DNA of 64,000 nt from Salinisphaera hydrothermalis C41B8. Lineage in GTDB: Bacteria > Pseudomonadota > Gammaproteobacteria > Nevskiales > Salinisphaeraceae. The notes below the pieces were generated by a model. The model was given only the letters and a program-made list of their open reading frames with translations, had not been told where the DNA came from and did no database searches. The position numbers were made by a program, and so were the translations under genes. The stretch lies in the NCBI RefSeq assembly GCF_000732535.1, contig NZ_APNK01000001.1, positions 1 through 64,000 of the forward strand, in the 5' to 3' direction. How positions within the stretch are numbered: the first letter of the stretch is position 1; each line of letters begins with the position of its first letter. Below, piece by piece: positions 30,047 through 38,328 of the stretch.

Positions 30047-31988
30047 GCCAGGCCTCCTCGCTCGGCTCGGCCGCCGCTACGGCATCCGCCAGCAGCTCGG
30101 CGATATCCACCACGTCAGCCCGCGGCGCGACCACGCCTTCGAGCATGGTTGCGCAATGCGGGCAGGCAACCGCCACGGTCTCGGCCCCGGTCGCGGCGAC
30201 GTGTTCCATACGCACATCCGCGATGCGGCGCCGGCCCGGGATATCGGTAACCGCCAGACCGCCACCGGAGCCGCAACAACTCGAGCGTTCGCCGGACTTG
30301 TGCATCTCGGTCACGCTCTGGCCGATGTGTTCCAGCAGGCGGCGCGGGGCCTCGGTCTCGCCGTTGTAACGGCCGAGATAACAGGGGTCGTGATAGGTCA
30401 GCGCCATGGCTTCCCCGGCCGCGGCCGGCAAGCGACCCTCGACGACGAGGCGCGAAAGATAGGTGGTGTGGTGGCGCACCTTGTAATGCCCGCCCAGCGC
30501 CGGATATTCGCGGCCAATCGCCTGCAGCACATGCGGATCGGCGGTCACGATTTCGTTGAACTCGTAGCGATCGAGCGTGGCGATATTGGCCCGCGCCAGC
30601 CGCTGGAACGTGGCGTCGTCACCCAGCCGCCGGGCCAGATCGCCACAATCGGCTTCTTCCGCGCCGAGGATGGCGAAATCCACCCCGGCCTTGCGCAGCA
30701 GCTGGACGAGGCTACGCAGCGTGCGCTGGTTGCGGCGCTCGAAGGCGCCCTCGCCCATCCATAGCAGCACGTCGCAGCGGCCGCGCTCGGCCAGCAGCGG
30801 AATCTTGAGATCCACGGCCCAGTCGGCGCGCGCGGCAGCCGGCTTGCCGCTCATGTTGTCGGCTTCGCGCAGCGCATCGAGCGTCGCCGCGCCCTTGCTC
30901 GGTGTGGCACCGGCTTCCAGCGTCTGGAAGCGCCGCATGTCGATGACGGCATCGACGTGCTCGATCATCATCGGGCATTCGGCAACACAGGCCCGACAGG
31001 TCGTACAGGCCCAGAGCGTATCCGGATGAATGCCGGCCTCGGCGTCGATCAAGGCCTGGCCGCGGCCGTGCGGCCGGTTGTCGCGATCCGGATGGCCGTT
31101 GCCGCGATACGCGCCGGTCGCGCCTGGGCCGACCTGGGTCACGACGAGATCCTGGATCAACGCTTTCGGGTTCAGTGGCAGACCGGCCTCGAACGCCGGG
31201 CAGGCCGCTTCGCACCGCCCGCACTGCACGCAGGCATCGAAGCCCAGCAGCCGGTTCCAATCGAAATCGGCGACGGTTTCCACGCCGATCTTGTCGGCCT
31301 CGAGATTGGCCGGCGCCAGCGCCGTATCCCGCGCTCCGGGCTCGAAACGCGCCGGCCGCGGATGGAACGCCAGATGCAACACGCCGTTGACGGCATGCTT
31401 CATCGGCCCCAACGCCATGCCGACATAAAGCTCCGCGCACGCCCACACGCCGATGGCGATCAGCGGCCAGGCCAATGGCGAGGCCCAGGCGATCGGCGGC
31501 GTGATGCCGGCCGCCGGCAAGCTCGCCACGCCAAAGAACACCACGAACGCAGCCAGCGACCAGGGCAGCCGATCGAACCCGCCGCCGGACAACCGGGCCG
31601 GCCGGCTCGGCCGGCGCCGCTGCCATTCGATGGTCGTGCCAACCGCCATCGCAGCCAGCGAGGCCAGAATCAGCCAGGCCGTGACCCAGCCCCCGATACC
31701 GAACAGATGACGCAGTAGCACGAACAGCGTAGCCGCGACGAAGCCGCCGGCCGTCAGCACATGCATGCGCGCTACACGCTCACCCGTGTCGTCGCGCCGA
31801 TCCGTGGTCAGCGGCGAGCGCGAGACGACGTGATGCACGTCCACCAGATAACGCCGCGGCACCTGCGCCAGCCCGGACCAGCGTATCGGCGCGGCCCGGC
31901 CGGCCGACCAGCGCGACGCCCGCCAGGCCACGCCGGCGCCAAGCCCCGCCAGGCCCGCGAGTACCATCCAGCCGGGCAGATCCGCCAT
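30033..31988 (-). CDS. dgcB: DgcB: iron-sulfur subunit of dimethylglycine demethylation
   Basis: A 651-residue membrane-linked Fe-S protein. Residues about 5-200 hold several membrane segments; then come two 4Fe-4S motifs (CVQCGRCEAACP and CTTCRACVAECP), and two CCG-type domains (DPCYLGRYNG with SCCGSGGG, and CPHCATML). This is the heterodisulfide-reductase-like layout of DgcB, which works with DgcA to demethylate dimethylglycine to sarcosine and deliver electrons to ETF or the membrane. It lies two bases after dgcA and overlaps etfA. All cluster-binding Cys motifs are intact. Confidence 0.9.
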   Translation of the reverse strand: MADLPGWMVLAGLAGLGAGVAWRASRWSAGRAAPIRWSGLAQVPRRYLVDVHHVVSRSPLTTDRRDDTGERVARMHVLTAGGFVAATLFVLLRHLFGIGGWVTAWLILASLAAMAVGTTIEWQRRRPSRPARLSGGGFDRLPWSLAAFVVFFGVASLPAAGITPPIAWASPLAWPLIAIGVWACAELYVGMALGPMKHAVNGVLHLAFHPRPARFEPGARDTALAPANLEADKIGVETVADFDWNRLLGFDACVQCGRCEAACPAFEAGLPLNPKALIQDLVVTQVGPGATGAYRGNGHPDRDNRPHGRGQALIDAEAGIHPDTLWACTTCRACVAECPMMIEHVDAVIDMRRFQTLEAGATPSKGAATLDALREADNMSGKPAAARADWAVDLKIPLLAERGRCDVLLWMGEGAFERRNQRTLRSLVQLLRKAGVDFAILGAEEADCGDLARRLGDDATFQRLARANIATLDRYEFNEIVTADPHVLQAIGREYPALGGHYKVRHHTTYLSRLVVEGRLPAAAGEAMALTYHDPCYLGRYNGETEAPRRLLEHIGQSVTEMHKSGERSSCCGSGGGLAVTDIPGRRRIADVRMEHVAATGAETVAVACPHCATMLEGVVAPRADVVDIAELLADAVAAAEPSEEAWRESA

Positions 31989-31990
31989 CG

Positions 31991-34054
31991 TCAGAAATCC
32001 TTCGCCAGGCGCAGCGAATCGTAGATGGCGCCGTGGATATCCCGTGGCGAGACGCAGTCCCCCACGCGATACAACAGATAACCGCCACCGTCCTCCAACA
32101 GGTTCAACGCCGGCTGGGGCGTGGCGGCGAACAGCGCTTCCATGTCGGTCTGGCCCTTGTTCAGGGCCCCGTCCTTGAGCGCGTAATACAGATCCTCGCG
32201 CGGGCGCACGCCGTTCTCGACCACGATCTGATCGACCAGGCGCTCTTCTTCCTCGCCGCTGTACTCGTTGGCCAGCACCGCCACCAGCTGTTCGCCCTCG
32301 CGGTAGACCTCCTTCAACCCGGTGTTCGGCGTGAACACGACGTCGCGGGACAACAGCCGCTTGTTGTAGACCGGCTGGGTGGTCCCGCCGGTCTGCTCGC
32401 CCACGGCCAGATCGGGCGTGGCGATCTCGACCAGCGCTTCGCGATTGGCCAGAAAATCCGCGCAGCTCACGCCGGCATAGCCGCTGTTCACGTCGTAGAC
32501 CAGCACGTTGCTGCCGGGCTCCACCGCGCCGGACAGAATATCGTGCGAACTCACCACCAGCGCTTCATCGGCATGCCAGCCCGCCACCTCGTCCACGAAC
32601 GGCCGGCCGCCGGTGGCGACCATCACCACGTCCGGCTCGAGCGCGAGCACGTCATCCGCACCGGCTTCGGTGCCCAGTCGCAGATCCACGCCGAGCCGCT
32701 TCAGCTCCATGACGAACCAGCGCGTAATACCCGCGATCTGATCGCGCGCCGGGGCTTTCGACGCGATCTCCACCTGGCCGCCGAGGCGGTCGCTCTTTTC
32801 GAACAGGATGACCTCATGGCCGCGTTCGGCCGACACCCGGGCCGCCTCCATGCCGGCCGGCCCGCCGCCGATAACCACCACACGGCGCCGGATCGGCGCC
32901 TTGGGGATCTTGTGCGGCATGGTCTGCTCGCGCCCGGTGGCCGCGTTCTGTACGCACAGCACATCGAGGCCGTCGTATTGCCGGTTGATGCAGTAATTCG
33001 CGCCCACGCACTGCTTGATCTGGTCGACCTTGTCGTCGCGCACCTTGTTCACGAAGTGCGGGTCGGCAATATGCGCCCGCGTCATGCCCACCAGATCGCA
33101 ATGGCCCTCGGCGATGATGCGCGCGGCCGACATCGGGTCCTTGATGTTCTGGGCATGAATCACCGGGACATCCACCTCGGCCTTGATCGCCGAGGCCAGA
33201 TATACGAACGGCTCCGGCGGGTACGCCATGTTGGGGATGCAATTGGCGACGGTCGCGTGGGTATCCGCGCCCGAGCCGATCACGTCGATGAAATCGACCA
33301 TGCCGGAGCCGGCATAGGCGCGCGCGATCTCCAACAACTCGTCCTGACCGAGCCCGTCCGGCAGAAATTCATCCCCGGCCATGCGCATGCCGACCACATA
33401 ATCGTCGCCGACCACACGCCGGATCTCGGCGAACACCTCGAGCCCGAAGCGCATGCGGTTTTCCAGGCTGCCGCCATATTTATCGGTGCGTTTGTTGGTG
33501 CGGGGCGACCAGAACTGATCGATCAGATGTTGGTGCGCGGCGGAGATCTCCACCCCGTCGAGCCCGCCTTCCATCGCCCGGCGCACGGCCTGGCCGTACT
33601 CGCCGATGATGTGCTCGATTTCCTCGACCTCGATCGTCTTGCAGGTCGCGTTGTGCACCGGCTCGCGGATGCCGCTCGGCGACATCAGATGCGGCCAGCC
33701 GCCGCCGTGCCAGCTCGTGCGCCGCCCCATGTGGGTGAGCTGAATCATCAGCGCGGCGCCCTCGCCCTGGACCGATTCCGAGAGCTGCTGAAAATACGGC
33801 ACGATCCGGTCGTGGCTCACGTCCACCGCGCCCCACCACACCGGCGTCGGGCTAGTGATCGACACCGACGACGAACCGCCGCACATCGTCATGCCGATAC
33901 CGCCCTTCGCTTTTTCGGTGTGATAAGCGCGGTAACGCTCGGTCGGCATACCGCCTTCGGTATACACCTCGCCATGCGGCGTGCTGACAATACGATTGCG
34001 CAGCGTGACGTTCTTGATCGTCAACGGCTGGAACAGCGCGTCGAACTGACTCAT
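31991..34054 (-). CDS. dgcA: DgcA: dimethylglycine demethylase, flavin subunit
   Basis: A 687-residue protein of the old-yellow-enzyme/2,4-dienoyl-CoA reductase type. The N-terminal FMN barrel spans about residues 1-370 (LTIKNVTLRNRIVSTPHGE, HGEVYTEGG, DGVEISAAHQHLIDQFWSP, YGGSLENR). A 4Fe-4S-site region follows (CVGANYCINRQY, CVQNAATGRE). The C-terminal part is FAD/NAD-binding (VVVIGGGPAGMEAARVSAERGH). It removes a methyl group from dimethylglycine to give sarcosine, releasing formaldehyde. It is first in the leftward operon; its promoter must lie in 34055-34402, directly beside the last cassette of the integron. Confidence 0.92.
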   Translation of the reverse strand: MSQFDALFQPLTIKNVTLRNRIVSTPHGEVYTEGGMPTERYRAYHTEKAKGGIGMTMCGGSSSVSITSPTPVWWGAVDVSHDRIVPYFQQLSESVQGEGAALMIQLTHMGRRTSWHGGGWPHLMSPSGIREPVHNATCKTIEVEEIEHIIGEYGQAVRRAMEGGLDGVEISAAHQHLIDQFWSPRTNKRTDKYGGSLENRMRFGLEVFAEIRRVVGDDYVVGMRMAGDEFLPDGLGQDELLEIARAYAGSGMVDFIDVIGSGADTHATVANCIPNMAYPPEPFVYLASAIKAEVDVPVIHAQNIKDPMSAARIIAEGHCDLVGMTRAHIADPHFVNKVRDDKVDQIKQCVGANYCINRQYDGLDVLCVQNAATGREQTMPHKIPKAPIRRRVVVIGGGPAGMEAARVSAERGHEVILFEKSDRLGGQVEIASKAPARDQIAGITRWFVMELKRLGVDLRLGTEAGADDVLALEPDVVMVATGGRPFVDEVAGWHADEALVVSSHDILSGAVEPGSNVLVYDVNSGYAGVSCADFLANREALVEIATPDLAVGEQTGGTTQPVYNKRLLSRDVVFTPNTGLKEVYREGEQLVAVLANEYSGEEEERLVDQIVVENGVRPREDLYYALKDGALNKGQTDMEALFAATPQPALNLLEDGGGYLLYRVGDCVSPRDIHGAIYDSLRLAKDF

Positions 34055-34402
34055 GCGACACCCCGCCCCAACTGCGACAGCCCACGGCTGCTTCCCAAAA
34101 CTTCCCGCATGATCGTGGCCGCTCCCGCCACTGTCGTCTGGACGCTTCCAGTCTATGAGCGGGTCTCGGGGTGCAAGCCATCAATTGCGACGCGGAATTT
34201 CACAAAAGCGTCACGGGGTTTGGCGGGTTGTGGCGAGCTGCGCACGGTGGGCCTGAGCGCGACTGTTGCTGCTGAGTCGACCTATACCAAAAAGTTGCTC
34301 GCGGGTTTGGGGCGCCGTTGGGTTCTTCGACAGCGCCACCACAATTTAGGCAGGGCGGCGGCGTTCCGAGCCCCGGGTTCTATTGAATGGCAGTCGCTGA
34401 TT
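34055..34402. other. dgcA upstream region and outer edge of the integron array
   Basis: No gene seen. The first 130 bases probably hold the dgcA promoter and GbdR site; two TGTCGC copies lie upstream of dgcA on its strand. Around 34317-34323 is GTTGGGT, matching the GTTRRRY core of attC sites, but without a convincing partner. The chromosome/array junction lies somewhere in this stretch. Confidence 0.45.
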
Positions 34403-34477
34403 ATTTAACGCTTGAGCTCAGGTGCCGGCCGAAGCGCGCCAGCGCTTTGGCCGGCCAACTGCAGCGATTTGTTTAGC
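34403..34477 (-). other. attC site of cassette 10 (array end)
   Basis: ATTTAAC at 34403-34409 and GTTTAGC at 34471-34477 are the two core sites. The arms GAGCTCAGGTG and CCAACTGCAGC and a GCCGGCC/GGCCGGC stem lie between. It is the last attC of the array and sits 21 bases beyond the stop of the 556-residue protein. Confidence 0.9.
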
Positions 34478-34497
34478 GAGCATGCGACGGGCAATGC

Positions 34498-36168
34498 TTA
34501 GTTCCACGAAAATTTATTTATTACCCAAATGAATACCGCGAGCAAGCCAACCACAGCAAAGACGAGCAGAAAAGAACATAGCCCCGTCACTGCGTCGCTC
34601 AAATCGGGATAAGTGTCGCTCAAAAACGGCTGAACCACGAGGTTCGCCAAGCCAGTCGTTCCTACTAAACCAAAAACTGCCGTTAGCCAACGATCGACGC
34701 GCGATCGATTTTTGTCGGCTCGATATCGCCGCTCGTCGAGGTGCCAACGTGCCTGCTCCTTACCCGCAGCAATGAGGCGGGACGTCCCAGCTGCCTCCAA
34801 CAAGTATTCAATAGCATCAGTGATTTCGCCAGCTTGGCTGGAATGATGAAGAGTGGATTCCGCGGATGCCAATACTTTGTAAGCGCTAACCAAATGCTCA
34901 TCATTTGAAGGGCTGGCAGCGGTCGAGCATGCTCGCGCTATTCGAAGGTTATGATACTCAAAGTGTTCCGCTCTGGCCTGATTCTCGAACAAATGAGCTC
35001 TAGTGAGGTCATTTTTCCATGCGTTATCCGGCGAGCCAGGAGGGCGCAGCCACGTCCACAAAAGGAGCGATCGATTACCGTGAAAACTGTAATCCTCGAA
35101 AGGGCGTAAATCTATTGGCAACGGAGGAGGCTTCGGCAAGCTCGGAGCTCGCGCCAAAATTCGAGACATCGATTGGCCGAAGCTTTCAAACAATTCGCTT
35201 TTAGTAGCTGGCTGCTCTGCGAAACGTATTAGCGAGATTGAGGGCCGGCCTTGCCAGAGCTGTATTCGTCGCAGATTTTGGCCCGCCGACTTGTGAGGTG
35301 TCGCTATAAGGCTTGCCACCGCATTAACGTAGAGCGAGCGGCAGATATCCATCGTCGATTCCCAGTCATCTTGACCATCCGAGCCGGCGATTTGGTGCAG
35401 TGTCCACGATTCGCCTCCGATGTCGAATGATTGTCCGCCCTTCCTGAGAGACTCTTCTAGAACCAGGCGACTCTTGCGGCGCATATCTTTCAGCAACCGC
35501 TTCGATCTCCGGCCAGCGAATGGCTGTCCACCAAGAGATGTTTCCGCCTCATATGCCTCAGGTAGAATTTGTTCAGCGTCCAAGCGCTGAATCTCTGCTT
35601 GGACCCAAATCCGATCGAAATACTGTTGGAATAGATTAACGACATCTTGAATGAAGTCGCACTCGTCGAGATTATCCCAAGTCGTGTCGACCTGAAAACT
35701 GAGCGTCGCTATTCCATCTGAATAGAGTTTAATCCAAGGATAAATAGGTAGGGCAACGTCATCTTGTTCTAATACGAATGGCGGCAAAGCGGCACGTAAA
35801 TGAGGTGGCATTTGCTTCGCCTCATCGCCTTCGATTCGTTTTTCGTGAAACGAAAGCTCTAGACAAAAAATGAGGTCTTCGGCCACGTGAGACGGTAACT
35901 TTTCGCTAAACTTGATAGCCCAGCTAGAATCCCATTTACGGCCTTGAGGCTGAATCCATTCAACTTGGACTTCTGCTTCTTTATCAAGATAGACTGACTT
36001 CAAATCGGAAAAACAGACAGACCGAGCGATTCCGGACTTAAGGAAATTTGCCGCGGTCTCGACGAGATCGATTTCCGTTGCTTCAAAGCCTGCTGTGTAA
36101 TTGTGGAAGCAGTTGACCTGTTGAACTAGCAGGCTTTTGGTCCGCTTTTTCGGCAAGTGCTTCTCCAA
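34498..36168 (-). CDS. Cassette protein of unknown function, C-terminal membrane anchor
   Basis: A 556-residue protein, unusually long for an integron cassette, and not one I recognise. Residues 1-430 are soluble with no signal peptide. A basic segment (GRRSKRLLKDMRRKSRLVLE) lies near residue 220. The helical region at about 430-490 precedes two hydrophobic segments near the C-terminus (LTAVFGLVGTTGLANLVV and LCSFLLVFAVVGLLAVFIWV). A large cytoplasmic domain with a membrane tail is a common plan for defence effectors and for sensors, but nothing here proves such a role. The coding region is clearly lower in GC than the chromosome. The nearest attC on its 5' side is the one split by the IS1111-type element. 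Confidence 0.8.
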   Translation of the reverse strand: MEKHLPKKRTKSLLVQQVNCFHNYTAGFEATEIDLVETAANFLKSGIARSVCFSDLKSVYLDKEAEVQVEWIQPQGRKWDSSWAIKFSEKLPSHVAEDLIFCLELSFHEKRIEGDEAKQMPPHLRAALPPFVLEQDDVALPIYPWIKLYSDGIATLSFQVDTTWDNLDECDFIQDVVNLFQQYFDRIWVQAEIQRLDAEQILPEAYEAETSLGGQPFAGRRSKRLLKDMRRKSRLVLEESLRKGGQSFDIGGESWTLHQIAGSDGQDDWESTMDICRSLYVNAVASLIATPHKSAGQNLRRIQLWQGRPSISLIRFAEQPATKSELFESFGQSMSRILARAPSLPKPPPLPIDLRPFEDYSFHGNRSLLLWTWLRPPGSPDNAWKNDLTRAHLFENQARAEHFEYHNLRIARACSTAASPSNDEHLVSAYKVLASAESTLHHSSQAGEITDAIEYLLEAAGTSRLIAAGKEQARWHLDERRYRADKNRSRVDRWLTAVFGLVGTTGLANLVVQPFLSDTYPDLSDAVTGLCSFLLVFAVVGLLAVFIWVINKFSWN

Positions 36169-36192
36169 GTTTCTAAAAGTGTGCTAGTCACG

Positions 36193-36199
36193 GCCCAAC
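36193..36199 (-). other. Left fragment of the attC of cassette 9, split by the insertion element
   Basis: GCCCAAC at 36193-36199 is an attC outer core. Its continuation (GCCTGAGCTCAG...) is found only at 37710 onward, on the other side of the insertion element. Joining 36199 to 37710 restores a normal attC that ends at GTTGGGC (37797-37803). Confidence 0.85.
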
Positions 36200-36215
36200 T
36201 AGCTCGCTAGACAGC

Positions 36216-36225
36216 ATGACTTCCA
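36216..36225 (+). repeat. Left subterminal inverted repeat of the IS1111-type element
   Basis: ATGACTTCCA, exact inverse of 37693-37702, starting 16 bases inside the left boundary. Confidence 0.85.
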
Positions 36226-36336
36226 CACGGTGATGGGCTGACCCCCGCGGGGCCATTCTCGCGGGTTGGCTTGTCGCCAGAGCCGCACAAGCGATACTCA
36301 ATTTCGCTCAACTCGGTTCCCCGTGCGGAGGTCAGC

Positions 36337-37446
36337 ATGTCAAACGATACCACTGCTTTTGTCGGCCTGGATGTCCACAAAGACTCGATTACGGTGGCCT
36401 GCGTGGCCAGTGATTCGGACGCGCCGGTGATCGATATCGGCACCATCGGAACCCAGCAATACGCCATCGACCGACTATGCAAGAAGCTCTCGGGGCGTGG
36501 GCCATTACGCTTTGTCTACGAAGCCGGACCCTGCGGGTTCGGGTTACAGCGGCTTCTGGCGAGTCGTGGCTACGACTGCCAAGTCGCGGCGCCTTCATTG
36601 ATTCCTCAAAAGCCCGGTGAGCGCATCAAGACCGACCGCCGGAATGCCCGCAAGCTGGCCTTGGCGTTACGGGCGGCTACGCTGAGCTATGTCCATATCC
36701 CTACGCCTGAGCAAGAACAGTTTCGCGATGTGGTGCGAGCCTGGCAGCAGGCCAAGCGCGATGTGACCGGGGCGCGACAGCGGCTGAAGTCTTTTTTGCT
36801 GAGGCACGATATCCGTTACACGGGACGGGCGAACTGGTCGACGGCGCATCGACGGTGGTTGTCTGAGATGGTCTTGCCGTCACCGGCCCAACAAATCGTC
36901 TTTCAGGAGCTGGTCGATTCGATCAGCGAACGCGAGCGCCGCCGGGATCGGCTGGAACGCCAGCTCGATCATTTGGCCCCCGACTGGTCGGGTTATCCGC
37001 TGGCTCAGGCGTTGCAGGCCTTTCGCGGCATCCAGAAAACGGTCGCCTACACCGTGGTCGCCGAAGCGGGCGATCTAGCGCGCTTTGCCCATCCCAAGCA
37101 TTTCATGGCGTGGCTGGGTTTGGTGCAGGTCGAACACAGTTCCGGCAAGACGCGCCGGCTGGGGCCGATCACGCGCTGTGGCAATCGCTGGGCCCGGACC
37201 TTGCTCACGGAAGCGGCCTGGTCTTATCGCTACAGTCCCAAAGTCAGTCGAATCATCGAGGCCCGGGCGGGCACGATCGATCCGGCCATTCGGGCGATTG
37301 CCTGGAATGCCCAGATCCGGCTACATCACCAGTACGTCAAGCTCACGGCCAAAGGCAAGCATAAGAATGTGGCCGTCACAGCGGTCGCCCGAGAGTTGGC
37401 GGGCTTCATCTGGGCTGCGGCCCGCCAACTCGAACAGCCTGCTTAA
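36337..37446 (+). CDS. IS110-family (IS1111 group) transposase
   Basis: A 369-residue transposase from ATG 36337, chosen because GGAGGTC lies just upstream; the frame is open further 5'. The N-terminal DEDD RuvC-like domain has TAFVGLDVHKDSI (Asp), FVYEAGPCGFG (Glu) and RIKTDRRNARKLA (Asp). The C-terminal transposase_20 domain has HPKHFMAWLGLVQVEHSSGK, with the Ser that is the predicted nucleophile, and RRLGPITRCGNRWAR. IS110-family enzymes use a structured RNA made from the element to choose the target. The gene is intact. Its GC content is chromosome-like, unlike the cassettes around it, so it arrived separately. Confidence 0.94.
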   Translation: MSNDTTAFVGLDVHKDSITVACVASDSDAPVIDIGTIGTQQYAIDRLCKKLSGRGPLRFVYEAGPCGFGLQRLLASRGYDCQVAAPSLIPQKPGERIKTDRRNARKLALALRAATLSYVHIPTPEQEQFRDVVRAWQQAKRDVTGARQRLKSFLLRHDIRYTGRANWSTAHRRWLSEMVLPSPAQQIVFQELVDSISERERRRDRLERQLDHLAPDWSGYPLAQALQAFRGIQKTVAYTVVAEAGDLARFAHPKHFMAWLGLVQVEHSSGKTRRLGPITRCGNRWARTLLTEAAWSYRYSPKVSRIIEARAGTIDPAIRAIAWNAQIRLHHQYVKLTAKGKHKNVAVTAVARELAGFIWAAARQLEQPA

Positions 37447-37692
37447 ACCGAATTCGCTTTGGGAATGGCAGTGACCGGGCCCGGTGTGGGGGTAACCCGC
37501 GACGGCGTTAAGTGGCCGCGAACACGCGATGCACGCCTCTAGACTGCGGACAGGCCCTCAAGACGGAACTCAGTAATACGGTAACCAATCCGCGGATATC
37601 AGCATGATCCACCGTCGACGTTATTGGCCCGGCCGCTGTCAGACCCTTCTTCAAGGACGACCGCCATGAGATAGATCGTGCGTGCTTGACAA
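37447..37692 (+). ncRNA. Predicted target-guiding RNA (seekRNA/bridge RNA) region of the IS1111-type element
   Basis: In the IS1111 group the guide RNA is encoded downstream of the transposase, and this element has about 260 non-coding bases exactly there. The stretch GGCGTTAAGT (37504-37513) is the reverse complement of an attC core form (ACTTAACGCC), and ACTCAGT (37569-37575) resembles the adjoining attC arm CTCAGTT. These are plausible guide segments. The exact RNA ends and fold were not determined. Confidence 0.5.
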
Positions 37693-37702
37693 TGGAAGTC
37701 AT
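37693..37702 (+). repeat. Right subterminal inverted repeat of the IS1111-type element
   Basis: TGGAAGTCAT, exact inverse of 36216-36225, ending seven bases inside the right boundary. Confidence 0.85.
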
Positions 37703-37709
37703 ATCAGAC

Positions 37710-37803
37710 GCCTGAGCTCAGTTGCCGCCGGAGCGGGAGAAGCCCGCGGAGGGAACCCAAAGCGCGAAGCGGTTTAGTGGTCAACTGCAGCACCTTGTTG
37801 GGC
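37710..37803 (-). other. Main part of the attC of cassette 9 (interrupted)
   Basis: Begins GCCTGAGCTCAGTTGCCG at 37710 and ends with GTCAACTGCAGC and GTTGGGC (37797-37803). The outer core that should precede it is at 36193-36199. The hairpin needed for IntI recombination is broken in the DNA unless the insertion element is removed. Confidence 0.88.
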
Positions 37804-37816
37804 GGCTCTATATCTA

Positions 37817-38215
37817 CTACATGAATGATATCGCCCACCTAACTAAGCGATAGATATCGAAACCTAAATAAGTTACGAAGGCGACGGCTGCAAAAAGCAC
37901 GAATACAATTGTGGCTGCGGGTAACACCGAACCTAGCAAACCCTGCTCGGGACCGGGCTCTGGACCGGGACATGGCCCCGGAAATCCACGGCTGAACTTT
38001 GGCTGACCATAGCGCTCAGTTTCATCGCTCGACGCTACCCGGATGCTTCGTTCTCTTTCTTTCTCCTCTTCCCTGAGCTTATCTAGCTCTAACTGCAGCT
38101 TCTCGTTTTCCAGTCGAGTTTTGCGCACTGTCCGAACTTGAACGGTGAATGCTACTAAGCCAGCGATCGGCGTCGCTATAGAAAAGCAGATTAGCCAGAT
38201 TTCATGCAATGTCAT
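37817..38215 (-). CDS. Cassette small membrane protein with coiled coil
   Basis: A 132-residue protein not belonging to a family I recognise. The plan is a first membrane helix (residues about 6-27), a charged coiled coil (KTRLENEKLQLELDKLREEE), a Pro/Gly-rich spacer (GPCPGPEPGPEQG) and a second membrane helix (about 95-120). The coiled coil would lie between the two helices and may drive oligomerisation. Its attC is the one carrying the IS1111-type element, so this cassette can no longer easily be excised. It is the ninth cassette from attI. Confidence 0.7.
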   Translation of the reverse strand: MTLHEIWLICFSIATPIAGLVAFTVQVRTVRKTRLENEKLQLELDKLREEEKERERSIRVASSDETERYGQPKFSRGFPGPCPGPEPGPEQGLLGSVLPAATIVFVLFAAVAFVTYLGFDIYRLVRWAISFM

Positions 38216-38223
38216 AAATCACG

Positions 38224-38322
38224 GCCCAACGCCTGAGCTCAGGTGCGTTTGAGGCGACGCCTGCTTATGCGATAGCAAAAGTAGGTGGCGGGTCAAACGT
38301 CACCTGCAGCGACTTGTTGGGC
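38224..38322 (-). other. attC site of cassette 8
   Basis: Cores GCCCAAC (38224-38230) and GTTGGGC (38316-38322), with GAGCTCAGGTG and CACCTGCAGC arms. About 99 bases. Confidence 0.92.
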
Positions 38323-38328
38323 CAGAGC

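Larger units (their letters stand above)
36200..37709 (+). mobile_element. IS1111-attC type insertion sequence (IS110 family) inside an attC site
   Basis: About 1.51 kb inserted between attC bases 36199 and 37710. Ten-base inverted repeats (ATGACTTCCA / TGGAAGTCAT) lie a few bases inside each end rather than at the tips, the hallmark of the IS1111 group. One DEDD transposase gene is followed by about 260 bases of non-coding DNA. Members of the IS1111-attC group are known to target attC sites at a fixed place and orientation; this insertion agrees. Junction bases are uncertain by two or three positions because of shared sequence. Confidence 0.85.
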
